Assembly: GCF_009870125.1 (NCBI RefSeq)
Contig: NC_046680.1
Coordinates: 21,905,501 to 21,969,500, forward strand
DNA from: Drosophila pseudoobscura
Lineage: Eukaryota > Arthropoda > Insecta > Diptera > Drosophilidae
Direction of reading: 5' to 3'
Length of the DNA stretch: 64,000 bases
Below are positions 35,091 to 45,683 of this stretch, piece by piece. The position numbers and the translations under genes are program-made. The notes under the pieces are model-generated. The model did not search any database and was not told the origin of the DNA. It saw only the letters and a program-made list of their open reading frames with translations. Positions within the stretch are counted from its first letter, which is position 1. The number at the start of each line of letters is the position of its first letter.

Positions 35091-38000
35091 CTAATATCGA
35101 CTGCGACTCAAGCCAATGCGGGGAGCTTTCTGAGGGCGCATGCAAATGGGAGAGACGTCCTCTCCACCGCGGTATTCCTCAACCAGGTTTATATTCCTGT
35201 TAGACAGCGGCGTGCTGGTCGAAGCAGACATCGGGGCAAAGCGGGGCTTAACCGGAGTGACAGTGTCCTGGACCTGGCATTCACCAACGGTGCTGACTCG
35301 CTTGCGTCGCTTGCTAAGCGACAACAGATTCCGGCGTCCAATCACGGACGTCTTTGTGATGCGGTCGAGGGGCGAACGCTCTGCCAGTTGCGACAAAGAG
35401 GCGGGGATACTCTGCGAGTTCATTGGGGATCCCAATGCACTGTGCCACGACGTTGTTTTGGAGAGCTGTGTACCGTTCTGCGGTTTTTGCTGTAGGGAGG
35501 ATGAAAGTTGGGGCTCTGCGTTTCGACGTCGACGCTTGCTCGAGGGGATTCCGTCGGAAGTCTCGCGTCGTTGCTTAGGTGTCCCAGATCTGGAATCATT
35601 TGCGGGAGCTTTCTCAGATGAATACTCTACTGTCTCTGATAGTCTGGGAAATACAAGGAGACCAAATAAGTCCATTGGCTGGCATTTGCCCGATGGGAAA
35701 CCCTTGAAATCATCACCGGAAAGATAATCGGACATCTCCGGCAGGCATTCAGGTTCACAATTTAATGGAAGTACATCTCCAGTTAATGCATCCATTACCT
35801 CCGTGGCTTCGCTTGAGGCAAATGTCTTAGGACTCTTCAGACTTGGCTCATTTGTTGATTCGGCCTCGACATCGGCCATCAATTCGGCAGCTTTCATTAT
35901 CATCGCCTGCGCAACTTCGATCGGCTTACTCGTGGCTGTTCTGAACCTAACTATCTCTGGAATATCCAATTCAGTTAGGTCCATTTCTTTCCGGTACTGT
36001 GCGTCACTCGGATAATTTAGCTGTTCTGTCGCATGGACGTTAGCTAGAAGCATGGCTCCTCTCTTTTTCATCTCCTCAGAAATCTCAATTGGTTTGTTTG
36101 ACGCTGTTCGGAAGCCGACAACCTCTGAGATGTCTTCTGGGACATCCATGCCTGGCCATTGGCTTAAAGTAATGTCTTGAAGGAACTGAGTATCAACGTC
36201 GACATCAGCCAGCAGCTTGGATTCTCTCTTTTTCGTCTCTTCAGACACCTCAATCGGTTTGTTTGAGGCTGTTCGGAATCCAACAGCTATTCCCACATCC
36301 TCGGAGAAGCATTCCTTATCTCGGATTTCACGTGTATGTTTTGGTGGATCCGTTTCTCCGCCTTCAACATCAGCCAGCAGCATGGCTCCTCTCTTTTTCA
36401 TCTCCTCAGAAATCTCAATTGGTTTGTTTGACGCTGTTCGGAAGCCGACAACCTCTGAGATGTCTTCTGGGACATCCATGCCTGGCCATTGGCTTAAAGT
36501 AATGTCTTGAAGAAACTGAGTATCAACGTCGACATCAGCCAGCAGCTTGGCTCCTCTCTTTTTCGTCTCTTCAGACACCTCAATCGGTTTGTTTGAGGCT
36601 GTTCGGAATCCAACAGCAATTCCCATATCCTCGGAGAAGCATTCCTTATCTCCGATTTCACGTGTATGTTTTGGTGGATCCGTTTCTCCACCTTCGACGT
36701 CAGCCAGCAGCATGGCTCCTCTCTTTTTCATCTCCTCAGAAATCTCAATTGGTTTGTTTGACGCTGTTCGGAAGCCGACAACCTCTGAGATGGCTTCTGG
36801 GACATCCATGCCTGGCCATTGCCTTAAAGTAATTTCTTGAAGGAACTGAGTATCACTTACAGCCTGGATATCAGACAGCAGCTTGGCTGCTTTCTTCGCA
36901 TTCTCCTCAGACACCTCAATGGGTTTTTTTGAGGCAGTACGCAACGCAATGCCTTCCGGCTTCCAATCGGGAATTTCCTCGAGGAACTTTGCTTCAATTT
37001 TGTCCATTTCCTCTAATTTGACAGTTTGATTGTCCGAAGCTTCCGTTTTGATACTTGATACATCGGGAACCTCCATTATGGTTTGCCACTCACTCATTGG
37101 GATGTCTTCCAATGTAAAGTAGGTGCTCTGTTGGGGGTTTGCCAACCGTTTGGTGGGTTTTACATCAGATTTATCCGATTTTATAGGTTCATCATTACTC
37201 AATGACATCTTTTCGGTGTTATAATTCGCCAGAAACGAATCACCTTCTGACCAGTCCACACAAGCTTTGGCATCTGTAAAGAAACTGATAGATCAAATCG
37301 CTCGTAAATGGAGAGAGATGTTGTCTTACCCATTTCAGAATGGTCGTTTGTTGGGGATGTCCTACGAATACTCTCACTCTCGCCAAAAAGAGTGGTCGTT
37401 TCGTTTCCTGGTAATACAATTGGTAAATGGCAGAAATATTTTATTAATTGTGTCCTTTACCTGGGGGTGCTTTTATATCACAGACTTCAGAAGCTTCGTA
37501 AGTGTAGCCGTGCTTCAGAAGGTCCTCCTCCAGATTTTCAAATTCTACAGATGTGCACTCCACAGATGAATTCGAGTCCAAATTCTTGCGATGAATAGGT
37601 GTCTCTTGTTTGATGGGTAAGTCGATGCTAAGGGCTTTTTGGGCGCTAGCAGACTTGGAGGCATTGTTGGGGTTCAGACCAGTATTACTTACGGAAAAAT
37701 ATTCGCTTAAATTGAAAAGATTTTCACAAATCTTTTGTGAGCTATTGGCATCTAATTCACACAATGCCGTCGTCGCCGGCACTTGGGCTACGGCTGTGTG
37801 ATCCTCTTGTACCGAGAGCCCGGAGGAGCAGCTCAATCGATCCTCTTCGTCTTCTTCGGCAGCAACTGTTTGCTGTTTCCTAGTTGGTGGCTTGCGGCTG
37901 TAGGTTTTGATTGTTTTCTTTCGAAATCGAAACCACGGAGGTGAGTCGCAGATCGGTATATTCTCCTCCTCTTCGTATGTGGGGGATGAGCAAAAGTCTC

Positions 38001-38343
38001 GTAAAATCAGCTCGGTTATGTGCACTCTGGCTTCTTGCTTCTCTTCCGGGGTGCCGTAATCAGACTGACTTAGCAGCAGATCGTGCATGGATATGAACTC
38101 GCTGCTTGGCACAACCGATCGGTTTTGCGTAGGTATTTGAAGCGCAAGCAGGCTGTGCTGCCGATCTGCTTGGTAGATATTAGCCAATTCTGCGGCAATA
38201 CAAGTGTTTTCTGGGGGCTGATGATCGGTGGCAGCATTGTCATCGTCGAGCTTACGTTTATCTCTTCTACGAAGACGCTGGGATTGCACTGATGGGCTGC
38301 AATCGCTTGCCAGAGGATTCGCTAGCATGTGTTCCAGGTCCAT
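35091..38343 (-). CDS. Brca2: Brca2 homologue with seven BRC repeats
   Basis: Three exons, 37461-38343, 37330-37407 and 35091-37273, join in frame to 1047 residues. The protein has seven BRC repeats with the core FRTASNKPIE or close variants: ALRTASKKPIEVSEE first, five of the VGFRTASNKPIE type, and a diverged RFRTATSKPIEV last. BRC repeats bind Rad51 (Spn-A in flies) and load it onto single-stranded DNA at breaks and in meiosis. The C-terminal tail is basic with SKRRRRNAEP, a likely nuclear signal. As in other flies, the large vertebrate OB-fold domain is not seen. The melanogaster protein is shorter and has three BRC repeats as I recall, so this copy is expanded. Confidence 0.93.
36051..36855 (-). 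repeat. Brca2: 330-bp intragenic tandem repeat encoding BRC pairs
   Basis: The word CATGGCTCCTCTCTTTTTCA recurs at exactly 36051, 36381 and 36711, so the period is 330 bp (110 codons, two BRC repeats). The first two units are nearly identical over their whole length and the third is cut after about 145 bp. The period keeps the reading frame. Confidence 0.92.
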
Positions 38344-38419
38344 AATAAACTTAATAAATAATAATAAATTCAGATTTGTTTATGCAAAATTAAGTGTGGC
38401 TGCATTTTGCGCCTGTTTG

Positions 38420-38427
38420 TATCGATA
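38420..38427. promoter_or_regulatory. Brca2: DRE (TATCGATA) in the Brca2 promoter
   Basis: A perfect TATCGATA palindrome lies 77 bp upstream of the Brca2 ATG. The DRE is bound by DREF and is typical of Drosophila replication and repair genes, so the assignment fits the gene. Confidence 0.65.
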
Positions 38428-39457
38428 ACTGATGAGAATTTACGCTCTTGTGAGCAGCTCCGCATTTGTGAGAATATCGCGCAGTGCTGCCAGAATGTTA
38501 AAAAAAATGTCTAAAATGGCTATAGCCAAAAATAACAAGGCTAAATGTTACGCAAAGAGAATCAATACATATACGAATTATAGTACAATTAAAATTACAC
38601 GATTAATAACGAGCAAAGATCATTAAAAAAATGGGTTCGATTCAGAAAAGATGCAATATGCATTTAAGGCTAAAACAAGCTGAACTCAAAAATGATATTT
38701 TTGTAAGGCTAAAATGGCTGAGCTGGTACACATTTATCGTAAAGAGAGGGGTCAGCAACTTAGGCCACCGAAGAGCGGGGCCTTACCTGTTGTAGTTATA
38801 CCATGCACGCAAGGAGCGACAAGTTTTTGCATACAATACAAAATTAAATAATAAAGAATAGAGGCCGACGCTAGAGAATCCTTTTATATTGCTATTGCTG
38901 AAACATAGAATAAGTCGCATCCATTCGTTTGCAGCGTGTACGCATAAGATAAGCCCAAGCCCACATCGACAGCGACAGCCAAAAGTGAAAGCCCAGAAAA
39001 TTTATAGAAAGAGAGAGAGAGAGAACGGTGAAAAAGAGTCTGGGCGAGAGAAAAACGATTTTTTCAGAGAATTTGTATTGCAGTGGAACGGGCAACGTGT
39101 GAGCTAAGAACCTGGTGAGTGGATTTTCAGCCTGCAATTGATATTTTTGTATTTGCATTTCCAATTAAAATCGAAAATAAATTCAAAGCAGAGCATAACG
39201 CATCCGAGGGCCGAGTGCGAACACAGAGATACGAAACGAGTACCAATCAGAAAACGAGCAGCACCAAAAACAAACACGGCACAGGCAAGAGGCAAGGGGC
39301 AGGGGCAAGCGCAAGAACAAGAACAAGAGCAAAGTCAACACAATACCACAACGCGCTGCCGAAGACCGTCAAAATTCTCAGCCACAGCCACCACACACCA
39401 CCTTACAGCACCTGCACTTTATTAGCTGCCACCACGCTCCACAAACAGCCAGCCATC
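38428..39457 (+). other. Spacer and CG4612 5' leader
   Basis: No other gene seen between the divergent Brca2 and CG4612. It includes a GA run near 39010-39026 and a CTGGTGAGT sequence at 39113-39121 that could be a leader splice donor. The open frame that runs from 39119 into the CG4612 exon is probably leader, because its first 110 residues are low complexity and the ATG at 39458 fits the protein start. Confidence 0.5.
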
Positions 39458-40756
39458 ATGTTCGTCAACTCGATGACGTTCCGTGGCAACCCGGCAAACT
39501 ATCACCAGCAGCAGCCGGCGCTGAACCATCATACGCTGGCCGCTGCACATCATCAGCAGCAGTTGCACCATCACGCTGCCGCCGGCCACCTGGGCCATGT
39601 CGGCGGTGGACACGCGGCCAGCAATCATTTGGCCGCTGCGGCCGTTCTCGGCCGGCACGGGCATAGTTCGGTGACCAGCGGGCACACCACCAGCTCGTCG
39701 CACTCCGCCGGCGCGTTGGCCAGCGGCAGCACTGGGAGCAGTACCAGCTCTCCGGACAGCGGCAAGATCTACATCAAGAATTTGGAGCGGTCGATCGACA
39801 ACAAGGCGGTGTACGACACCTTCTCCGTGTTCGGTAACATTCTCAACTGCAATGTGGCCAAGGACGAGGATGGCAACTCACGCGGCTACGGCTTTGTGCA
39901 CTTCGACTCGGAGGAAGCCGCCCGCGCTGCCATCGAGAAGGTCAATGGAATGCTGTGCAATAATCAGAAGGTGCATGTGGTCAAGTTCATTCCTCGGCGG
40001 GACCGTGAACAGGAGAAGGCGACCCACTTCAAGAATCTGTACGTGAAGAATCTCAGCGAGGAGTTCACCGAGCAGCACTTGCGCGAGATGTTCGAGCCCT
40101 ATGGGCGCATCACCAGTCACAAGGTTCGTTATGTCTTGATTGTCTACTTACAACCTTACACTTCCCGTCCGTCCGTCCAGCCTGTTCGCATGGCGTGGGT
40201 AATGTCCGTGTGGGTGGATTGGCGAAAGCCGATTGCCAAGAGGGAGGGCGGCAGAGAGAGTGAACTGCAGATGGAAAACCATGTGGCACAGTTTCCCACT
40301 ATCTGCTCTTAAATTCGCTCTTCCCTTTGCCGCGCGCATGCCCACTGCTCGCGGGTCGTGGGAATACGTCGACAATAGAGGGGAGGGCCGGCCCGGCCGG
40401 ATAACCCCAAGAAAGTGTGGATTGCAGTCGTCTTAATGTGCGCGAGCGGGAGCCCCTATCGACAGCTTGATTTGTTTACTATCGATTTCGAATAGATGAT
40501 AACAGGATATTTTCGTTTGTAATCATTGCAGTTGATGCTCGACGAGGAGGGACGCTCACGCCGGTTCGGATTTGTGGCTTTTGAGAACCCACAATCGGCG
40601 CTGGCCGCCGTCATTGGACTACATGGCAAACAGCTGGGCGACAACAAGTTCTTGTACGTGGCCCGAGCCCTTAGCAAGGCCGAGCGACAGCAGGAGATCA
40701 ATCGCAAGCTAGAGGAGCGTAAGCGCCAGAAGGCCGGTCAAATATTCTACTATTAG
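39458..40756 (+). CDS. CG4612: Two-RRM poly(A)-binding-protein relative
   Basis: Two exons, 39458-40123 and 40532-40756, give 296 residues. A His/Gln/Ala/Ser-rich N-terminal 100 residues is followed by two RRMs. The first ([20 protein letters not shown], with RGYGFVHF as RNP1) is close to RRM2 of cytoplasmic PABP. The second ([19 protein letters not shown], with RRFGFVAF) matches PABP RRM3 and the following [16 protein letters not shown] linker helix. RRM1, RRM4 and the MLLE domain are absent. So the protein looks like a PABP central fragment that became its own gene, and should bind RNA but not the PAM2 partners of PABP. The intron lies inside the second RRM, after SHK. Confidence 0.9.
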
Positions 40757-43561
40757 ATCCTGAGTTATTGGCGACAAGGCAGCAGATTTTACAGCAGGAG
40801 TTTACTTGGAACCCACAAACATACAATATACACACATATATACCTACATATATAGATATTTACGAGAAATTATATTGTGCAGCAAAACGTACATCCAGGC
40901 AGCAGGAAAGAAGAAGGAAAAAAAATGAAGGGAAAGGAAAGGATCCGGCACATTGACATTTAGACGTAGGCAAAAGGTTTTGCAACACAGTTGAAATTTT
41001 TAGAGACACAAGATCAGAAACAAAAGCTAAACCAAGAATTCGTGCTCGAACTCTCTCATTCAGAGGAGCAGATTTCTAGGCATTAGACCTAGGCATTACC
41101 TAACAGTTTCTTAACATTCATTAGCGTTTTTTGGAATTAGATGTTTGTCTTTACTGTTGAACTTAGCGAGCAGAAGTGAAGCTTCTCGGAGTCAGCTTCG
41201 GGTCTAAATAACACACTGCGTACACAACAATTTCTTGAATGTATTTACATACACCACACCACGCTACACCACACACCCCCCACCCCACACATCGACCCTA
41301 AACCCTAAACCCCCTATGGCATATTTAAGTAGAAAAGTATGAAGCGATGGCATCTAGAGCTACGCCCCGAGAAGATCCGGGCATAATTTGAATATTTACA
41401 CATACACATAAATATATATTAAATAAAAGAAAACAAAAAACAAAAAAACCAAGAAAAAGCAAAAAAAAATAATATATATATATAATTGATGTAACCTCTA
41501 TTAACAATTGATCCACTCACTCTACGTATATACATTTAGACATATATATACTAATAATGTAAACCCCATTACACGCCGTAGTTAAAAGGCGTTTATAATA
41601 CTCACACCCACTCCAATCTAATGCTAATCCTTTGACGAAGAAATCAAGTGCAAGCAACCTACACGTAATTTACATGGTAAAAGCAAAAACGAAAAGAAAA
41701 GAAAAGCAAAGAAAGAATTAATCAGAAGAGAAGAGAACCGAACCGAACCGAATAATGTACACGGGAAAATATGCATCCATCTCTTGTGGAGAGTTCATGA
41801 GTATTAAAATTTTAGCAATTACAAGACAGTGTTGTAACTAAGTGTAAATTGTTTCCAGTAGTAAAAAACAAACAAAGAAAAAACAAAAAACTAATATGAA
41901 AACACAGTAAAGGCAGCAAGAAAAGAAACTAAATCGAATTGAATATAACCAAAACCAGGGGTGTACACAATGCAATATTTAAACTTTTTTAGAATATTAT
42001 TACAATGGATACAAGGCACGAAATGGGACACTAATAAGGAAATAGTTTGAGAAAAGGCGTGTATACAAATTAGCCCGAAAAGAAAGCAAATACATACATA
42101 ATTTAAGATTATTGAGCTTAATTTTTAAACAAGTTTCCAAGAACAGAAAACTAAAAATGGGAAAGCAAAAGAAAAGAAAAGAGAAAAAACTATTAAAACC
42201 AAAACCGAGCAAAACTCACACGAAATTTGTAAAATTAAAATTTTACGCCTAGAAATACTCGTACGTACAGACACACACACACAATGTATAGTTAAAACAG
42301 TACAGTACCCGAAATGGACAAGACAAGACAAGAAAATGAAAGAGGGAATATGAAAAATGAAATTACATGAAAATACATAGTTATAAATGATGGCAAATAT
42401 TTAGGATGGCATGGCATACAACATATAGTTATTATAACCCTCATTTAACCATATTTATTCCTCATTTGATTTCTGTTCGATCCGATCCTAAGTTATACGA
42501 ATGGTATCTTCGATCAAGAGAGAGCATATTCCCAAGGGAATATGACAATCGGAGCGGCAATGAATTTGGCTATAGTTTTCAGGAAAATGGTAGTATTAGG
42601 ATTTAAACATACACATACACCCCCTCAGCCACACCAACACCCACACCAACTCAGTCACACAGGCACTTGAATGCAATATGAATTTACAAAAACACACACA
42701 AATACACACATACAACAAGAAAACAAAAGATAAGAAAAATAAAATTATGCAATTGAATAATATTTATGCAAATGTACAAAACAAAAACAAAAACAAAAAG
42801 TAAACATTTATTTTCCTTTGCCAAGCAAATGCGACATTTTTATCATTAATTATTACAAATTATAATTGTAATTGAAGCCCTAATTTTTTGGTAATTGCTT
42901 TTGCAGAATTTACCTTAAACGAAAAAATAAACAAGAGAAAAAAAAGAAAAGCCCCCAAAAAAGAGAGAACCCTTTTATAGTTCTACGTTTTTAGACAGTA
43001 CGAAACAAGGTTGGGTTGACTCTAATCTTACCAAATTAATGATTAAAAACACGAAAACAAGAATCAAATAAATATTCAGCGCGAGCGCTTCACTCATAAT
43101 ACAATTAAATGCATTCAAAATTACTCACTTTGCACGTTTTGCTAAATGAGACATAGCTGCACCTGCATTTAACTTCTTTCGCATAAGAATCCAATATTTG
43201 TTCATTCTTCTTCCGTTGCTTTGGGGCACCGAAGACCCAGTTTAAAGGAATAGCAAAACCCACGCCACACCATACCACACTTCACCACAACACAGCAGAC
43301 AAAACCACACCACAAGAAGCAAGGATAATACAGACACACACTGGAGGCATATGATATATGCATATATTATACATGTAATTCCATTAAAACAAAAATCCTA
43401 ATTATAACATATTAAAAATACCTACTTATTAACAAAAACGTAAAAACATAAAAACAAAAACGAAAATAAGACAAGTAAAAGTAAAAGTAAAGGAAAAAGG
43501 AAAAACATTTAATGATGAAAGTCAAGATGCAGTGAGCAGAGATATGTGAAACTTGAATAAA
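40757..43561 (+). other. CG4612: Long 3' UTR of CG4612
   Basis: About 2.8 kb of A-rich, low-GC sequence follows the stop codon with no credible gene on either strand. It ends with AATAAA at 43556-43561, only about 50 bp from the oppositely oriented signal (43608-43613) of the next receptor gene. Simple tracts include CACACC/CCACAC near 41255-41290 and AAAGAAAAG near 41690-41710. It may contain earlier polyadenylation sites. A UTR of this length is typical of neuronally regulated messages. Confidence 0.55.
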
Positions 43562-43607
43562 AATGCTTTTGCAAAAAGTGTTTGAAATTGCAACATTCGG
43601 CTGTAGT

Positions 43608-43613
43608 TTTATT
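43608..43613 (-). terminator. Polyadenylation signal of the receptor at 43683
   Basis: AATAAA on the minus strand, 70 nt after the stop codon of the receptor gene. It faces the CG4612 signal, so the two transcripts end tail to tail. Confidence 0.6.
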
Positions 43614-43682
43614 TTTACATAAGGCCTTATAATACATGGAAAAACAGGTGTTTAGTCTATCCTTTGGAGGGCCATTAAAAGT

Positions 43683-45440
43683 TTATAAAGAGACTAGTAT
43701 TTTCGGTTTGTTTGGTTTTAACACAAAGAATATTAGCTCCAGTATAAACACCAGCAAACTGGTGACAGTTCCTCCGATATAAACGAGCCATATGTAGATA
43801 TAGTCCTCCCATATGAGATCGTGATAGGTCTCGTGATCTGCCTCCTCACTGTAGTTCAGCTTTCCCATTCGAACGAGCTTGTTGAAGGACTGCCTGAACC
43901 ATAGCTCGTACAGTCCGCTGGCGTGGGTGTTGGCCACATATTGGTTGAACAACTTGCGATAGATAGAATTCTTTTGCATGGGAGCGGTGAGTGGCATAAA
44001 CTCCAGGAAGAATATCTCTTGCGATCGGCGAAAGATCGGACGCTGCAGGTGGGACTGCTTTATCTGGAGAAACGGCCACAGGGTGCTGGTCACGGGATAG
44101 GCATAGGAGTTGTTTAACGCACTCCGCTTGGCCAAAAACTCAACGGTCGACGGAATTATCTCAAAGGTGTCCTTGTACTCGTGCAGATTCTTGTTATTGG
44201 TGGCGTTCATTAGGGGCACCTCTTGTTCAGAGAGAAGTATCTTGACGCGGTTTGTGCGCAGGTCCTCGAAGCTGCGTATCCGATAGGCTGCTGGCGGTTC
44301 GACTAGCAGGGTCGACAGATTGGCGCTGTAGAAGGTGCTGATGATGAGGCCTGCCACCATCAGCAGGATGTAGAGGAGTGTGCGACTGAAGGAGAGCCGC
44401 CGCGGCCACACAAACGACTGGGCTAGGATGGCCCTCAGCACGTGGTCGCCGAAGATGTGTCCGAAGCTCAATGCGAGCGACATTCCCGAGTCCAGATGAT
44501 GGGCATTGCCAAGCAGCAGGGCCAGAAGAAGCATTAGGGCCAGAAAGGAGGGCCATCCCCTGAGGCTAAAGTAGAGACTGGAGCGCGGCACATTTGGCTC
44601 CACGGGGAGGATGAGAAACCAGTTGGAAACCTCCAACACACTGCTGGCAAGGAACGGCTCGGGGTCGAGGTTGGAAAGGACGAGTGGGAAATCTACATGA
44701 CTTTCATTTACTGTGGCCAGTACTACATCTTGAACAGGCATCTCGTCCAGCGGCATAAGGTGCCATAGATACCTCAGAGTGGTGTTTAAGCTCCTGGCGA
44801 AGTTTCTGTAGAACTGAACGAGGTAGCCAGTTATCTGACGATCTCCATGTGCATCTCGAAAGATCAAAGTGCGTGGCAAGACGCTGTACGGTATGACGCC
44901 GATGGGGTGACCCGCGAGATCTCTTACCTGCGGCTCAAAGTACCGGCGGATGTCCCTCAGACGACGCCTGACCACTTCCAAGTGCGGAAAGGCCCGATAG
45001 CTGTAGATAAACTCACGATCGCGGCCGCCCCACACAGCCACGACATTGAGCATGTGGTACGAACGACACTCTGCGAATAGAGCGCTGAAATTTGTGTCCT
45101 GTGCCACCACAAGGAGGGTCGGAGTTTCGCGGATCTCCTCAAGATTTGCATACAAAGCGCTCATAATACCCTCTCCCAAGCAAGCCAGGGCCAGCATATT
45201 CGTGTTAAAACTTTTTTTCAGGTTAAAATTTTGCCTCGCATCTAAGTTTAGGATGGGAATACCAATGTCCAGATCCCCCGTGGTCCAGCAGGTATCGGTG
45301 TCATCCTTGTTCTGCACCAGGAGCACTGACTGAAAGGAGACCTCAACCTGGAGAGCTTTCAAAGTGTTCACCAACGCCCCTCGCTGTGCCTCAGCAAAAC
45401 TGAGTGAAACTATAAAACAGAATATTGTCGGAAGCGACAT
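43683..45440 (-). CDS. Divergent ionotropic receptor, tandem cluster member 1
   Basis: A single-exon frame of 585 residues. A signal peptide (MSLPTIFCFIVSLSFAEA) is followed by an S1 lobe with the motifs DTCWTTGDLDIGIPILNLDA, YSYRAFPHLEVVRRRL and PRTLIFRDAHGDRQITGY. The membrane region includes LALMLLLALLLGNAHH and LLYILLMVAGLIISTFYS. The S2 lobe has AYPVTSTLWPFLQ, and the last helix is IYIWLVYIGGTVTSLLVFIL. It shares about half of its residues with the other two members, so it is the oldest branch of the cluster. Probably an Ir60-group gustatory-type receptor; the exact name is not assigned. Confidence 0.87.
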   Translation of the reverse strand: MSLPTIFCFIVSLSFAEAQRGALVNTLKALQVEVSFQSVLLVQNKDDTDTCWTTGDLDIGIPILNLDARQNFNLKKSFNTNMLALACLGEGIMSALYANLEEIRETPTLLVVAQDTNFSALFAECRSYHMLNVVAVWGGRDREFIYSYRAFPHLEVVRRRLRDIRRYFEPQVRDLAGHPIGVIPYSVLPRTLIFRDAHGDRQITGYLVQFYRNFARSLNTTLRYLWHLMPLDEMPVQDVVLATVNESHVDFPLVLSNLDPEPFLASSVLEVSNWFLILPVEPNVPRSSLYFSLRGWPSFLALMLLLALLLGNAHHLDSGMSLALSFGHIFGDHVLRAILAQSFVWPRRLSFSRTLLYILLMVAGLIISTFYSANLSTLLVEPPAAYRIRSFEDLRTNRVKILLSEQEVPLMNATNNKNLHEYKDTFEIIPSTVEFLAKRSALNNSYAYPVTSTLWPFLQIKQSHLQRPIFRRSQEIFFLEFMPLTAPMQKNSIYRKLFNQYVANTHASGLYELWFRQSFNKLVRMGKLNYSEEADHETYHDLIWEDYIYIWLVYIGGTVTSLLVFILELIFFVLKPNKPKILVSL

Positions 45441-45683
45441 CTTAATGTTCCTACTTGAAATGTTTGACCTGGAATGAATGAATCCATATATGACTTCACG
45501 CTAGTTTCTGGTTACAATCGTTCGACACTTATCTCCTCAATAGCATATTGGAATCTCCATCGGTCGTCAATTGTTTTCCATGACTTGCAAGTATACAAAT
45601 TTTCATTGTCTTTAACAAAATTACCCCAAAAACAACGTCTTAAGCCGTTTATTATATTTCAAGGATACATATTCTATAAATAT

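Noticed and set aside
35140-36840. Plus-strand frames opposite Brca2, two of them nearly identical
   Set aside because: They are antisense to the 330-bp tandem repeat, and their similarity to each other comes only from that repeat.
39119-39457. N-terminal extension of CG4612 in the same frame
   Set aside because: The extension is low complexity and lysine/threonine rich, the likely protein start is the ATG at 39458, and a possible splice donor precedes it.
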